From assembly GCA_027596075.1 (NCBI GenBank), contig JADGJC010000037.1:5404-69403 (forward strand): a DNA stretch of 64,000 nucleotides. Reading direction: 5' to 3'. This DNA comes from Rhizophlyctis rosea. Lineage: Eukaryota > Chytridiomycota > Chytridiomycetes > Rhizophlyctidales > Rhizophlyctidaceae. Below, piece by piece: positions 9,992 to 23,600 of the stretch. The translations under genes and the position numbers were made by a program. The notes below the pieces were generated by a model. The model ran no database searches. It worked only from the letters and a program-made list of their open reading frames with translations, and had not been told where the DNA came from. Each line of letters opens with the position of its first letter. Position 1 is the first letter of the stretch.

Positions 9992-12244
9992 CTATCCAGT
10001 GGTAGGAGAGACATAATCGCTATTTTATGGAACTGTTCTTTGCTCAACGAGTGATCCTGGAAGTCACCTTGGTCTTAAATGTTTTCCAACTTGGCAGATT
10101 CGAGAGGTAATCCGTGCTAGGGACAGCTGAGAGCAAGTTGATGGTGGTGTGCAGTTCAAGCACCTCAGCAAGATCTTGGCAAAACATCCACGTCCTGCCG
10201 TCCAATCCGATCCAAGGAGTCCACCACTTTTTGACTTGTCTCCGCCTTATCTGGTTTCATTTGGCAATGACAGATGGGTGCATCACGCTGGACCAGCAGA
10301 CAGTGTTTAGCATCGGCTTGCATTTGGATATGGGCGATGCCCAAAGAACAAACTCACACAAAAAGAAAGGTTGTCTACAAGGTCTTGAAAATCGGATCTT
10401 GTGGCGGTTCCGCCTCCGCCAAATTCCTGTTTGAGAGCTGAACAATTGCAAAAAAAAGGTTCATCACCATTTTCCTTGGGTTCATGTCTCCCTGTGGGCT
10501 TGACAAATGAATCCACAGTACAACGGAAGGGACTCGGCCCCTTCATTGGACCCCCTGGATGCTTAAGCTAAAGAAGGAAGACAAAAAAGCAATTCATTTG
10601 CGACGCGCCCTGCACGCGCAAATGCAAAGTTGGCGTGCGGACACTTGCAAGCCATTGCACTCGGACCCCACTTTACCCAATTCTTCCAGTCCCTAGCACG
10701 AAAATTTTACCTGCAGTACATCTGTACAGCGGAGACAGCAAAGCCCCCATCCATCACTGCCTCGCCGCCAAAAAATGCAAAACGCTGAAAACACCGAAAA
10801 TGAGCATCATGGGGCTTACAGGTGTCAACTATCGATAGACTTTACACCACGAGATGGACAGAAATGAGTGCTCCCATATTGTTAACAAGTAAAGCGAGAA
10901 AAAGAGAAAAACGAAATACTGCAAACTCCGCGACGTTAAACGCCTCATTGCTCGATCAAAGCGCAGTGATTGAGGTGTTGTTCTGATGCCAGAGTTGGCA
11001 CCGACTTGCGTTCGGTGGAGAATGGACCTTCAGTCATTCATCTTACGATAGGTGCAATCCCCTTAATGTGTGGAGAAGGTCAACAGCATCATTGTGCTAA
11101 TGCAAAACACAACTGGTACACCCATTACAATGAAAGTGTTGAATCGATTCACATGGCACCGTGTCGGAGTTGCCGGGAAAGCAGAATGCACACCTCTTTT
11201 TTTGTCTTTGAAGACCTACATGGACAGTCCATCCTATATCCCAACTGTTATGATGCGTGCTATGGAGCAAGATGCTGTTAAACTGGCATTTTGGAGGGGA
11301 ATCGCCATTAGAATGGCGGTCGATGTTTATTTGTGTCTCACCGAAGTGCAGCAAAGAACGAAGCGAACCACAAGAGGGGGCAAGACTGGGCGAGGTGAGT
11401 TGCGCTTTACATCTAACCAGTCCTTGTTCACTTGTTACTTCTCACATCTGCCTATTTCTACGATGCGTTATCAAAAACGGGTCAAACCCTGTGTAATGCA
11501 GCGCATGTTGCCTTCTTGTCCAATGTTTAGATGAATTGGGAATATTTGGCCACCCCACAAAAAATGGATGTCTACATCGACGAATATGACATGCCGGTAT
11601 CCGGCCAGATTCGAATCCGGAGGTTGGACTCCAAAACCTGTTGAAACGTAGACAATGCTCACCGATCCTTGGGATACCCTCGAAGGGGAGAGTCAAGTTG
11701 ACCTCAAGACTCAAGTGAGTTCGATTACAGAAGCCGGTCTGACGAGCGAAAAAAGACACTTAAAATATCTGATCCGCAGCATAATCATCCTCGCTGAGTA
11801 TTCAATCCGCTAGGTGATGGCGGGTGTCACTGTGGCTAAATGACTAGTCTCAAAAGTCGACAATCGAAACCTTTGGCGATTTCAATTGGTGATGCCCAGG
11901 CAGAGCTGCATGGAATGCCATGTCGAAGCTGCAAAAAGTCTTTGAAGCATCTCGAAGGGGCACCGAATGTGGCATGACAAAGTTCAGTGGTCCATTTCCG
12001 CTTAGCGGATCTGCCAGTTTCCAATTTTGCATTCAAAATCGTAGGAACCCTTCCAAAATGCGCGGGTCCTAGGGTTCCACCAACTCGGTTGTTTTGTGTT
12101 CAAGTGTGTGACCTGAGCGACCACAGAGGCCAACACCGCCACCCCTTCCCTCCAACTTTGAAAGTTTGCCCTCTTTGCTCCCTTTCCAGCCCTTCCATCC
12201 GAACTTCACACTGGTACTGAATAACCTCGTTGGTGGTCGGCTCC
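9992..12244. other. Gene-poor region upstream of the Crinkler-WD40 gene
   Basis: No complete gene is supportable. Possible upstream remnants of the 9.7-kb pseudogene lie on the minus strand at 10546-10100, where a GTGAGT donor occurs. The ORF at 11070-11534 (+) is open for 154 codons without a recognisable motif. The last 200 bp (pyrimidine-rich, CCTTCCCTCC around 12140) is likely the promoter of the next gene. Confidence 0.5.
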
Positions 12245-14689
12245 ATGGACGAACTCCTTCTCTCCGCCGTCCTATGGGGCGACAGGGAAGGTGCCGCAAC
12301 CCTTCGAGTCCCAAACCCGTCCGTTAAGACCGTGACGGACCTCAAGCTGATAGCGGGTGAGGTTCTGGTGGGCCCACCCTTTGATACCCCTCGACAGGCA
12401 AAGAGTTTGAAACTTTTTGACCTATCCGACGATAGCGTGGTGCTTACAGACGCCCGATTCGATAATGGCAACTATGTAGACCAAATCGAGGACCATGTGT
12501 TGCGACTATTTCCAAAAGCGAAGGCGCTTGGCCCGTTCGAAATGCTCGATGAGATATTCATTCGCGACAGCGCCACGAGTACGAAACGGTCTCCAAAGGA
12601 TCGGTACGTCATGCAAAAAGCCGCTCATGGTATCATCGGCGCAACATCGCAGGATTATGGCGGCTAATCGAACTTCATAAAGTGTACACCTCCTAGTCGT
12701 TCAGCCTCCGCACCAACACTCCCGGTGGTCACAACCATTCTCCAACGCCAACGAAATTGAACCTCCACCCTACCAATCATCTTCCGCATCCGAAATCGAC
12801 AATAGCAACGATCACGATAACAGCCGCAGCCAACATACCCCACCTCTTCCCAGCAACCCAAACCCGATCTCGCGCATAGACCTCACATCAATCCTTCCAG
12901 AAGGCAACAGCTTCGAGTCACATTTCAAAAACGCTGAAGGGGAGATCGACAGTCCAAGGGATGAAAAATCCAATTCCGAAAGCAGAAAGCTGGCGGCTGA
13001 ACGGTCATGGGCAATCCTGCCATCCACCCGCCTATTCCAGGAAGCTATGGAAGAAGGAGTCATTACCAAGCAAGTCTCGGCGCAAGATGGACGAGTAGGA
13101 AACAGCGGCGAGGCCTTGTTTGAGGAACCTAGAGCACATGTCAGTGAGAGGTTAGAGACCGAAGTTGTTGATCCACTGGTGAAAGCCAGTGAGCCGTTCG
13201 CAACTTCTGCTGGTGGTGGGGATGGTAGGGAACTCAAAGAGAAAGGGCGAGAGACTGAGACAAGAAGACTGTCATGGAAGACAATGTCATTGTTATCCAA
13301 TGGGAGCAATCACGAACTAGGTATGCTGGATCATATTTCAAAGCTTTTGATTGTAAGCGGGGGGTGGAGGGGGACATCATGCCTGAGAATGTTTCTCTCT
13401 CTGGCGAAGGCTAACGACTGCCCCATTATCATACTTCTCATTCAGTGGGAAAAGGTCAAGATCTACCAGCCAAGCATGATACATGGCCAGCGAAATCTCA
13501 ACCTCCCTCACGACGCAAATGGATCATCATCATCGTAATCTCCATGCTTATCCTTGTCGGCGCAGCTCTAGCGGCCTACTTTGCAACTCGTCCCAAACCC
13601 ACTTCTCCACCCAATTCCTCACCTGACCCGAATCCCAACACCACGACACTGACACCTCCAGTCCGCACTTTTCTGGGAGCAGACAAACTTTCAGATCTGT
13701 ATGTATCACCTGATGGGGAGAGCATATTTGGTGCCACTCCCGCCAATGTGGGCGTCGTCCTAAAGCACTGGGACGTAACGTCAGGTAACCTCGTCCAAAC
13801 ATTCAACATCTCGATGGGTGCCTTTGCCACCGATCCCGCAAACACAAAACTCATCACCGGCGACCCATCCGGAACCATCACTATATGGGACCTCACCACC
13901 GGTCGACAATTATCCTCTCTTTCAATCGCACCCAATGGAAGCATTCCAATCTCTGTGGCAACACTCACAACATCCACAAACGGAACCCAACTGTACGTAA
14001 CAGGTCAAACGACATCGGCAACAACTATCATAATAGTAGACATCCCCACCGCGACGATCCTTCGCTCTTATACTCCGTCCGCCAGCAGCAACACCCAAAC
14101 CACGGCTGCAATATTAGACCCAACAAACACGTGGCTATTACTCGGAAAAAGCGGATCCGTCTCTGCAGCGAATCTCATTACAGGCGAATGGGTAACCCTA
14201 AACCGATTCGACCAAACCGCCAGCCTCTCCGTCCAGCAAATCGCCATAAACGGAACTTTTATAGCAGCAACGTATACAGACTACCTTGCGGGCTGGACCT
14301 TCCCACAAGGTTTCTCCTCACGCATCAGTACGAAGCGTAATCTCGCCCATCTCGACTCCGCATCGTCGCCAATGGTACGATACAGTATACAGAGCGATAA
14401 AGTCTTTTCGGCCATATTGGAGACGGGGCAGATTGGTGAATGGAGTTGGCAGGGAACGGGGACGGCGGTGACGGCAGTGCCGAGGTTCAATGGGCATGTT
14501 GGGGGGATAACTGATATGGTCGTAAGTGCAGATGGAAAATACCTGTTTAGTTGCGGAAAGGATGGGACGATCAAGCAGTGGGATGTGTCGTCTAGCTCGT
14601 TACATAGAAGAACAACATCTACGCCGCGAGCACGGAAACGGGGCCGATTGAGAAAGGAAATGCAGAAAGACAATGATGATCGGAACTAA
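12245..14689 (+). CDS. Crinkler-type N-terminal domain, transmembrane segment and WD40 propeller protein
   Basis: Three exons (12245-12629, 12697-13320, 13446-14689) give 750 residues with consistent phases; intron 1 has a GCTAATC branch-point-like site and a CTCCTAG acceptor. Residues 1 to about 137 resemble the ubiquitin-fold Crinkler/SSK1 N-terminal domain (LLLSAVLWGDREG, later PFEMLDEIF). The closing strand AAHVVVQPP appears only after splicing. A long acidic, Ser-rich linker follows. Then comes a strong single helix at about residues 362-385 (IIIIVISMLILVGAALAAYF) preceded by SRRK, and a WD40-like beta-propeller (LITGDPSGTITIWDLTTGRQ; YLFSCGKDGTIKQWDVSS). With no signal peptide, the topology is likely cytosolic Crinkler-like head and extracytoplasmic propeller. 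Crinkler heads are otherwise known on secreted or intracellular effectors and NTPase-nuclease proteins, so this looks like a membrane receptor layout. Function is inferred. Confidence 0.7.
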
Positions 14690-17600
14690 TAGAATGTCCT
14701 CGAGATGCGCGTGTTCCCTGCCACTCCTGAGTTTTCATTTTTGGTTGATCATAGTCGCAAACTGCTGCTCACTGGCCATGAAACTCTTTTTAACGATGCG
14801 GTTTGCGGATTCAATTGCATGACATCCGTAACAATTGCAATGTAGGTATGGTTACGTCTCAGCTTCCAATGTTCCATGACCCAATAGGTTAGTGACGGTG
14901 AGGTGTACAAATGCAGCTTTGGAAGGTTCAAACTTGCAGCACATTTTCGTGACTAGTTCAATTCCGATTGCCATTACTTGTGGCTTCTCATGCCGCTTAT
15001 TCAGAACACCGCTAGATGTAACCAAGAATTGCTTGGAGTGCTTTTGAGGAACATATGTAAGTACAACGTAATTCCAGATGCTCTCCCCTTGTCTGACGAC
15101 ACATAGCAAGTGTTCTCGGTGAGTAGAGCACTGCACTGTGGACCCTGAAAATGTTCAAGCGAATTCAAGCGAGGCGGTCCTGGTCAGGTTCGTTGTTGCC
15201 GCCGTAACTCCTTTTTCGTTGTATAGTGGTTTCACGTATTCTACATTTCGACCGCCAGAAATGTACGCGAGCTCCAAGCGATGAGTATTGCACTGTTGTA
15301 CATTATGCAAAAAGATTGCAAGTGACAGCGCAGGTTGTAGAACAAGATAGACCGTTTGGTGCATTGAACTCATCGGTTTTCCTTGTTATGCATCTCCATT
15401 GGTTCCCCATGATAAAATGGCTGTGAAGATTACTGACTTTACCAACATCATTCACAATTTTAACTAAACCCTCCATACTTAGCGAACCTCAGGCCAATCA
15501 CTGATCGTACTCAACGTGGTTCAATCTCATGGATGTAAATGGGTATGAAAGAAAAGAGAATGCGGCCATGCACGGATTAATCCTCCAGCACAGAGGGTCA
15601 TGCCTCAGAGGAGAACCTTGCTCATTGTGGTCGGTGCGATTGAGATTTGATCCAGATCCCGTCTGGATGGCCTGTCATCTGATTCTTTACAACCTATTCG
15701 ACTCTAACACAGAAGAATCATGACTCTACTTGGCCGTACGACCTACAACTAATCAACAGCCCAATACTACTCACCGTCTTCATGCCGATGTCCGATCTGC
15801 TGTCGCCCTTACACCATATGACATCGTGGTTGCTTTCTTTCTCCTTGGCCATCCGGACCGATGGTGTGCTGCCGCTGTCAATGCTTGGGCCAGTAACCAG
15901 CCTTGGGTGAGAAGATTACGAAGTGCACTGATGAATATCTTGCACGACGGTCACGATGAAGATAGCGTGGACAATGGCTCTTGAGCACGATGAAGAGTGC
16001 TTCTTTTCTGCTTCTGAAGGAGACCACACCAATTTATAGGAATGAATTGATGACTCCACGTAGGTATCAAAGAGCCAGTCTAAAGCCCCCAAATCCTTGA
16101 ATAAATTGGTGAGTGTATTGACGGATGACATCCACTTGCAGACGACCGCTGTGCGTAACGATCGGGGCCTTCCTGTTTTGTCATTCAACGCAAGACGGGG
16201 CGCTGTCCTCCACCAGTTGGCTGGGTTGGTGTCGGGGGTTTCACTTCAAAATTCCTCAAGAACGGTGCATGTTTTGCATGTGGATCGCTTGCCGTTGCAT
16301 CAGCGGCTAGCACCGCTAAATACTGATCTGTCAGTGCTATCTTCGCCGCCAAGCTTTACAGAAATGGTAACTGCCATTGAATGTTCAAGTGCCAACCATT
16401 AGGGGATCACAGATGGTTGCGGATGAGTCTTTGGACATCAAATGCTGCAACGTTTTATCTATCCTCGGTAAGTTCTTCTTTTTATGAAAACCTTGTTACA
16501 TCGTAAATCACCACAAAATCAAACAACGCAGACCAGAATGCGAATCATGTGGCAACGGTGCCACTCAGAGGAATCCGTCAAGGAGTTGTAAAGATAGTCG
16601 GGCAATAATGCTGTTGAAATGTGCCGAGGGTGAAACCGGAAAAATGAAGAGCAAGAACACCAACAATAGCAATGGCACCACAGCGCCTTCTTCATGAATG
16701 CATCTTCTCCGGCCACTCCGTCACCATAAGCAATCAGCATGAGGGCGGACAAGCGTAGAACGACCATTCATACAAAGAACGGGATGCCCAAAATGTGGGA
16801 GACCTTCCCGTTGGCCTGAATTGATCATTTCAACACAGCAACCATTGGGAGTAAGCGAAGCAAGCACAATGGCAGAGGTGGACAATGTCTTAGAGTTGGC
16901 ATCTGAACAAAAAGGGAGGGGTCGTATGTGGAGGGCAAGATTGTAACATCGAAATACACCCATGATGCCCGAATATGGAGAATTGTTTACTTGATGGATC
17001 ATAAAGGAATGCCGACCGTGCTGCATTTCGATGCCAGACTCAGAGTTCCAAGAGAAATTCCGAAGTTCTGGCATCACACTGTGAGCATTGCAGCGCAACA
17101 CTCGACGTGGGTTAATTTTTGCCGCCATGACCAAGCATCCATATCGTCTCCGCCCACAGTTGTTTTATCGCCGAGTTGGGCATCCGATCGAAATTCTCCG
17201 CGCCTTGAGTGACGATATGTACTTCGAGCTCAAGGCAGTACGTCTGCTCATACAAGACCGCGGAATTAAACTTTATTGTGGGTAGGGTGTCTGTCTTTGT
17301 GAGAGGCCCAGCGGAGTCTCACAAGACATTACAACGCCGTCGGGGCCAAGTGGCACAGTGACCATAATTTGGTGGCGCACTCACGCAGACAAACTTCACT
17401 AACTTCAGACATTGACCAACCCCAACATGCCCGCAGCGTACACCCAGCACATTCATTCCAACCATGCCAGATTACACATCCGCCGGTAGAAGCTTCACGC
17501 GCCAATTAGATGATTGTAAGTATTGTATCATCACCAGTCGAGTGTTCAATCTACTAAACGAAAGAAGATCGTCAAAAAGAAGTTTGAAATGCGTATGCTC

Positions 17601-20600
17601 CTCGCTATTCAAGGCGCCCAAAAATTTTCGTGAGTCTTAAGTGGCTAATGGTATGCGGTTGTTTTCAAACCGTCTTGCGTTTAACTCGGCAAAAAAAAAT
17701 TATGGATGACGCCAAGGACTTCTTATAAGTGAATCAATGTGCCCGTTTGGAAACGATTGCTCATTTTGGCATGCGAGATGTAGACGCATCGTCTCTCACG
17801 GGGTCACCGCAAAGTTTGAGCAGGTTCTGTTGGTAGAGATAGCTTTCTCCGACTTAGCGGTTAGATTATAAATATCAATTAAACTCAAACAACGTGTGGC
17901 CCTATCGTTTTTTGCATCTCCAAATCGCCTTCAGGCGTTGTTGGTCTTCTTGCGGGCTCTGTGGGCGCGTCAGCGTTACTACCTGTGCTGGTACAAGTTG
18001 AAAATGATCAAGTGAAAGATTTGAAGCTGCAAACTTTACCTCGAATCTCTCCTACACAAGTCCCGCGCTTGCTCGATCAACAAACGGGGAGCAAAACTTG
18101 CAAGTAAGGGGAAAAAAGGGAGAGGTTCGAGCCAACTGGATGAGCCCAACTTGCTCAACAAGCAAGCAGACACTCGAGAAGTACGCACAAGACCATATTC
18201 CGCGTTCTCTGTGTACGGGATGAGACGCTCCAGTCACTACCAATGACAATTTTTTGTCGGCCTTTAAGACCTCGTCTAAACCAGAACAAATATACAGATC
18301 GTTTGCTTACAGGTTGCAGCCCACATTTGCATCGCACTGGTTCATAAATGGAGCTCCAGGCAATGACTCAAGTTGCAAAGTGGATATGCAAAGAAATCAT
18401 ACTGGTTCACCCGTCGCAAGGTAGCCAATTTGGAGATGTGCGATTGAAGAGGATCTTATACCTAATGTGGGCTAAATGCATTATCACCAAAACGACCAAT
18501 TTGCTTTGCAACAGACCATTTGTTCTACATCTAACTGAGGGCCCGTTCTTTCCCCGTCTTCTTTTGTCAAGTTGTGACCCGAACCATTACTGTCAAGAAG
18601 TGTTATTGAGCAGGGTGCGGTATCCTATGACGACAGTGATTGAGAAGATAACGCATGTTGGGAAAACAACGATGCAATCGTTACGGTCGTTGACTTTGGC
18701 ACACTTTTGCATGTATTTCGACATTCTCCAGTCCTCCCATTGCTGAACGTTGATTGAGCAGTGGAGGGAGATCGTTTGATCATAGAATATGAGAGGCAGA
18801 TTTGATTGGAAGTCCATTTGCAGCTAACTATAAGGTCCATATTGGGGAGGTGAGTTCTTTTTGAGGTCCAACTGCCTCCTTTTTTTGATAACAAAGGAGG
18901 GGCCTTTCAAAGTGGATACATTCGCTCACTTCGCTGCTTTGTGACTTGAGTCATTGTTCTCAGTGTAATCCGACTTGAAAAAGAGCGGTGACTCAACACA
19001 CTCACCTCAGAAGGCATCTCACTTTTTCTCTTTGGACTTGAAAAAAGTTGATATGACTACCCTCACCGACCACTAAGCACATATGGACACGTGTAGACAT
19101 GAGCTTGAGCATGATCAAAGACTATTCTGATTTTTTCCTCTTTTGCTAAGACTGCGGTCACGCTTGGCAACATATAAAGGTGTATACGGGTAAGAAAAAA
19201 GGGAAAGTTGAAAGGCCACTTTGGACGGACTCGCAACCAAAGGCTGTAGGACGCCTCGTTCAATCCATACGGGGCTTGGGTATCTACTTGATCGAAATGT
19301 CGTTGCCCAGTCAGAGCCGAATAATTTACTTTTGAGCTGCTGCACCTGAAGTACCTGAAGAAACTGCCCGACAAGGTGTTGGCCTCTCCCTTGCCACCAA
19401 AAGGGCATCAGTTTATTGGACAGTGTCCAGCAAAGGACACCCAGTGCATGCCCAGGTGTGCAGGCCCAAAGCATCAGAATAACAACTCAAACCACTTCGC
19501 AATGCGAAGTATGCGAAAGCGGCACGATCATAAGTGCAATACCAAGTCGGAAATGTCGCCGCGCCCGTGCATAGCCTGACTTGCGAACAATAGGCGATCA
19601 TCAACAGTGTGTTTGCCAACAAAAAAGTTTACACAATATGAGTGTGCTGTTGGAAATGCTAAGAATTGCCTCGCAAGTGGGCGATCCAGCCTACGTAAGA
19701 TGGACCCATCCTTTTTGTGATGAAGGGATGTCCTCCCTTAGGTGATGTCTCGCTTCTTAAAAGATGTGGTTACTCCGCTGCATGCAAGTAGCGATTATAT
19801 TCTGCCAAACTTTTGGGTAGGGATCCTTGAAAAGCCAAATAGTGTCCCGAGACGCACAAGTTTGAGCAAAAACATTATCCCGCTACATCAGTGTACTCGG
19901 GAGATGGTACGAATGCACAAAAGGAGGTTCCACTGATTAACGCTGGGAAAATAGTGAAAATACGCTTTCAGCTGAATAATTCGGAAGAGCTGGGATGGAG
20001 GTGAATCTTTTGAGGGAGGTGATCAGCATGCGCGTTGGCAAGAAAAAGAAGCATACTGCAATATGCCGATCGGAAACACCGCTTCCGGTGTGGTGGCTGA
20101 TTTTTTCGCTATGTGACTACAATGTGTGACTGTTGAATCACTTTACATCCGTAAGAAGACTGCCGCCTGACAGTCCGCACGCTTGTACACCCGCCCATTC
20201 CCCTTGGCCCTAGAATCTACTACCGGATCATGCACATGGACATTTTCCTGGCACGAAGCTCGTCATGTTATTTCAAATGGTTAATCCATTCTTTTTCGTC
20301 ACTTCAAGCAGCTCCTTTCAAACACACGGCAAAAAGTATGTCAAAGCCCGTTGGACGGTATGCCATTGGAAACTCTGGAATGATTGGACCCCAATGGAAG
20401 ACACAAGAGTGAGCTTGAAAGTGACATGGTGACAGACTGACCTTTTATCAACACCATACTCCCCTTCCCTTATTCTGGGTATTTCCTCTCTGCTGGTTTA
20501 CTTCTGATATGTTTCCTGCATGGCTTGTTGCAGATACTAGAGCCTACTTCAGGGAGAAGACATCCCCCCCTTCCCCCCAAAAGAAACCGATCAACAAAAG

Positions 20601-23600
20601 TAATAACTGATCGCGTGGTACGTCTCGAACGCCTACCACAAATAAAGAATACGCCAATGTCAATATGGCCATACCGCTCCGAATGTTCAGGTACTAGACA
20701 CTAACTCAAATTGTACTTTTCATACTAGACTCCCGCACTGCGCCGAAAGACATGTACGAAATCTTATGTTCTGCCTGTCGCAATCCTACCAGCTGGTACT
20801 TGAAATTGCATAACAGGAAAAAGGATGTTGATATGGATATTGCCAGGCCGTGGAGCGAGACGCAATTCGCCCGATGGACTGCCTGATTGTCCTTCACGAT
20901 TGCATGCTGCAGCACTTTTCTCAACCTCCTGCAGCTTTGCGGTCGCGGTGCCTACTTCATGTATCTTGCATCAAAGAGGTCATAACTGACGTAACATACA
21001 TCACTCATACTATGCTGTAGCGGCCTGAGTGATTTATACTAAAGCTAAGGTGCTTCTACATCTGACTCTTACGGACTCAACAAAAGGAAACCTCCATTAC
21101 ACCTGCAATGTGCAACGCCCCTTGGAGCGGGTATCAATCACATCCATACTCCGGACGGACATGCTCGTCCAGCGCGATGAGCCGCTGATGTTGAGCAGGA
21201 TCACACGCTGAGCGGAGTGACTGAGTTCTGAAACGTGGTGGCAAAATGCTGTCAGGTCAGGAAGATCAGTGCTAAAGAACACTTCATCTATCACGCTCGA
21301 GGGAGGATTGATTGACCCAATTCGCGACGCGAATCCTTGGATCATGTCTAGAAGTTTGACGCTCCTATGCCATACTTTGTTCGCTGACGCCGTCTGGCAC
21401 GAAATGACATCCGAGGCACAGGTAGAATGCGAAGCTCGACGTTTGACACAGAAAGGAGACAACAAATACCCTACCATGGTATGAAGGAGTCCCACAGCAG
21501 ACGTCAGAATTCTTGGAGGATGTCTTCAATTGACCAAAATGATTAATAGATATGGCCCTTTTCGACGGATATGGATATGACGATCACATCATCAGGTGGA
21601 GTGGTTTTGAAAGTGTAGTTCCGAGACCTTGACAGTTCTGTAGCAGGAGAGATCATCTGATTTACATGGATGCCAAAAGCAGGTGGAAGATGACTCTCAG
21701 GCTGAGCGAACGACGGGGGGAAGGTCATGTATGCCCTTTATCCGGATCAATTATGCACAGGAAAATCCATTTTTGCCGCGCCAATCGAACGATCAACGTA
21801 ACTTTCTACGCTTCTGTTGTGGAGTGCACGGAATGACATAAGTACGGGTGGAGCTGGACTTTCCGACTTAGCGATCCAGTGTACGAGCATGGAATATCTG
21901 CTTGAGCGAAAGAAGGCGATGCTTTTTTTCTTTTTGACAAACATTAATCTGCCAATTGGCAATGCCATTCCGCCCAATGTTACTAGTCATGAAGTGGAAG
22001 TTCAAGACAAGAACGACAGTCAGCCGATGTCGCTATTGTGGATGACGGCGAACATGTAGTTCTTTTTTCTTGACGAGGTGGCGACATGATAAAGTTGATA
22101 ATGCTGGATTGCTTCTTTGATGAACTATTACCATCGCCATCCATCCAATGCACGGTGATGATTTCCGCTTGCATCAAATACTTTCTTCTTGATTCAATCC
22201 TTTTTCCGGCAAATGACATCATCGAGGTTCCACCATATCTATAAAGGTAAGTAGAATTTCGAACGCCATTGATTTGTGGTGCTGGTGAAGTTGGTGATCA
22301 CAAGCTGGTAGTGTACAGCCGTAGCGACCAGCTTGTTTCACCTCCGGTGGTCTTCCTTTTTCTTCTTTTTGCGACTGCAAAAGATTTCACGTGAATGAAC
22401 GTCGGACTGTCAAAGGAGTGGCGGGTACTGTATGCTCCATAGCGTGCCATAACCAAATCAGTTGCTCAAAGTAGTAAAATAACAAGTCGTAAAAAGTATA
22501 GTTCATGGCAAGTCCAAGAAGAAACTCTGGCAATTGATATGGATGTCGCTACCACTTTAGCAAATTGGGACATTGCGACCGATCGTAAGCGGACACTCAT
22601 TTGACTTTCCCTTTGTGGGACGCTGGCGACGCTGGCAAATAATGCACCTGTTGATCAGCCCCACCGTCAACAAATCCAAGTGTATGGACTTTTATCATTC
22701 CACCTACTTTCCAGGTCCCGTGAGAACAATCGCAATAGTCCGAGGAGCTAAAGAGTCCCACGCCGCTTGTGATCCGACCATCATTGTCTGCTGACACAAA
22801 CAATAGCATGAGAAAAATCACCTGATGAGTGCGTGGGTAACCGAGAATCGCTCAAAAACAGACTGATACTACTGTTTGTGGGTTTTGTGTTCTGATCTCT
22901 CAAGATAGCGGATAAGAGGAGTTATGAAACTCGCGATGTTGCAGCTAGATGAGACTGGTAGGAAGGTTGGAAATGCCCATTCTCAAACCGAGGCATTTTT
23001 GAAATTGGTTTTTGCTGAAACCACTGATCCAGATTGGAGACCAGAAAAATCAACAGAACTGTGGGATTCTCACATTTGTCACGTCAAGAGGAGGTCACGA
23101 TGTTCCGTAAACTGTCCCTTCTGCAAGCATGCTTAATGAATCGCAAATCCGGTTTGATTGAGGGATCATTCAACCGCTTGGTCATTCACCCAACCAAAGT
23201 CTTGCTGTTTTGATACTGCCGTTATTGACCATTACTCAAGACAGGACGGTAAAAGAAAATTTGAACCGCTTTTGATCAATACGTGAAAAGACAGTTGCCG
23301 GCCGAGCGAAGGCTTTCTTAAGGACCATGGCATCAGTTTCTGACATTTGAGAGAGATCGTTGCAACAGTCAAGGCTTGCTCACAAAAAATCATGCGATGG
23401 GTACACTGAGTAAACCACGCTCATCTGAGGACAATGCACTTTCGTCGCCGTCTCCACCCCCGGACTGTTCTGCAGAATGCTTGCAGGTTGTATCAGTTGC
23501 CTGTGCTTCGCCTTGGCACCTGCTGGAGACTCATTTTGACTATTTGCAAATGAGCGCTTGACTAGGCGACTTTCCCAAAAGGCCCAATGGTTGGACCGGT

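Noticed and set aside
11596..11678. Possible tRNA on the minus strand: perfect 7-bp acceptor-like stem (GGTATCC/GGATACC) 83 nt apart with a GATTCGAATC B-box-like core
   Set aside because: The T-arm pairs only with a 6-base loop at the wrong distance from the acceptor stem, there is no A box or D-arm pattern, and the anticodon loop lacks the expected U33. Likely chance or a remnant.
18125..18134. GGTTCGAGCC B-box-like sequence
   Set aside because: No matching T-stem, acceptor stem or A box upstream.
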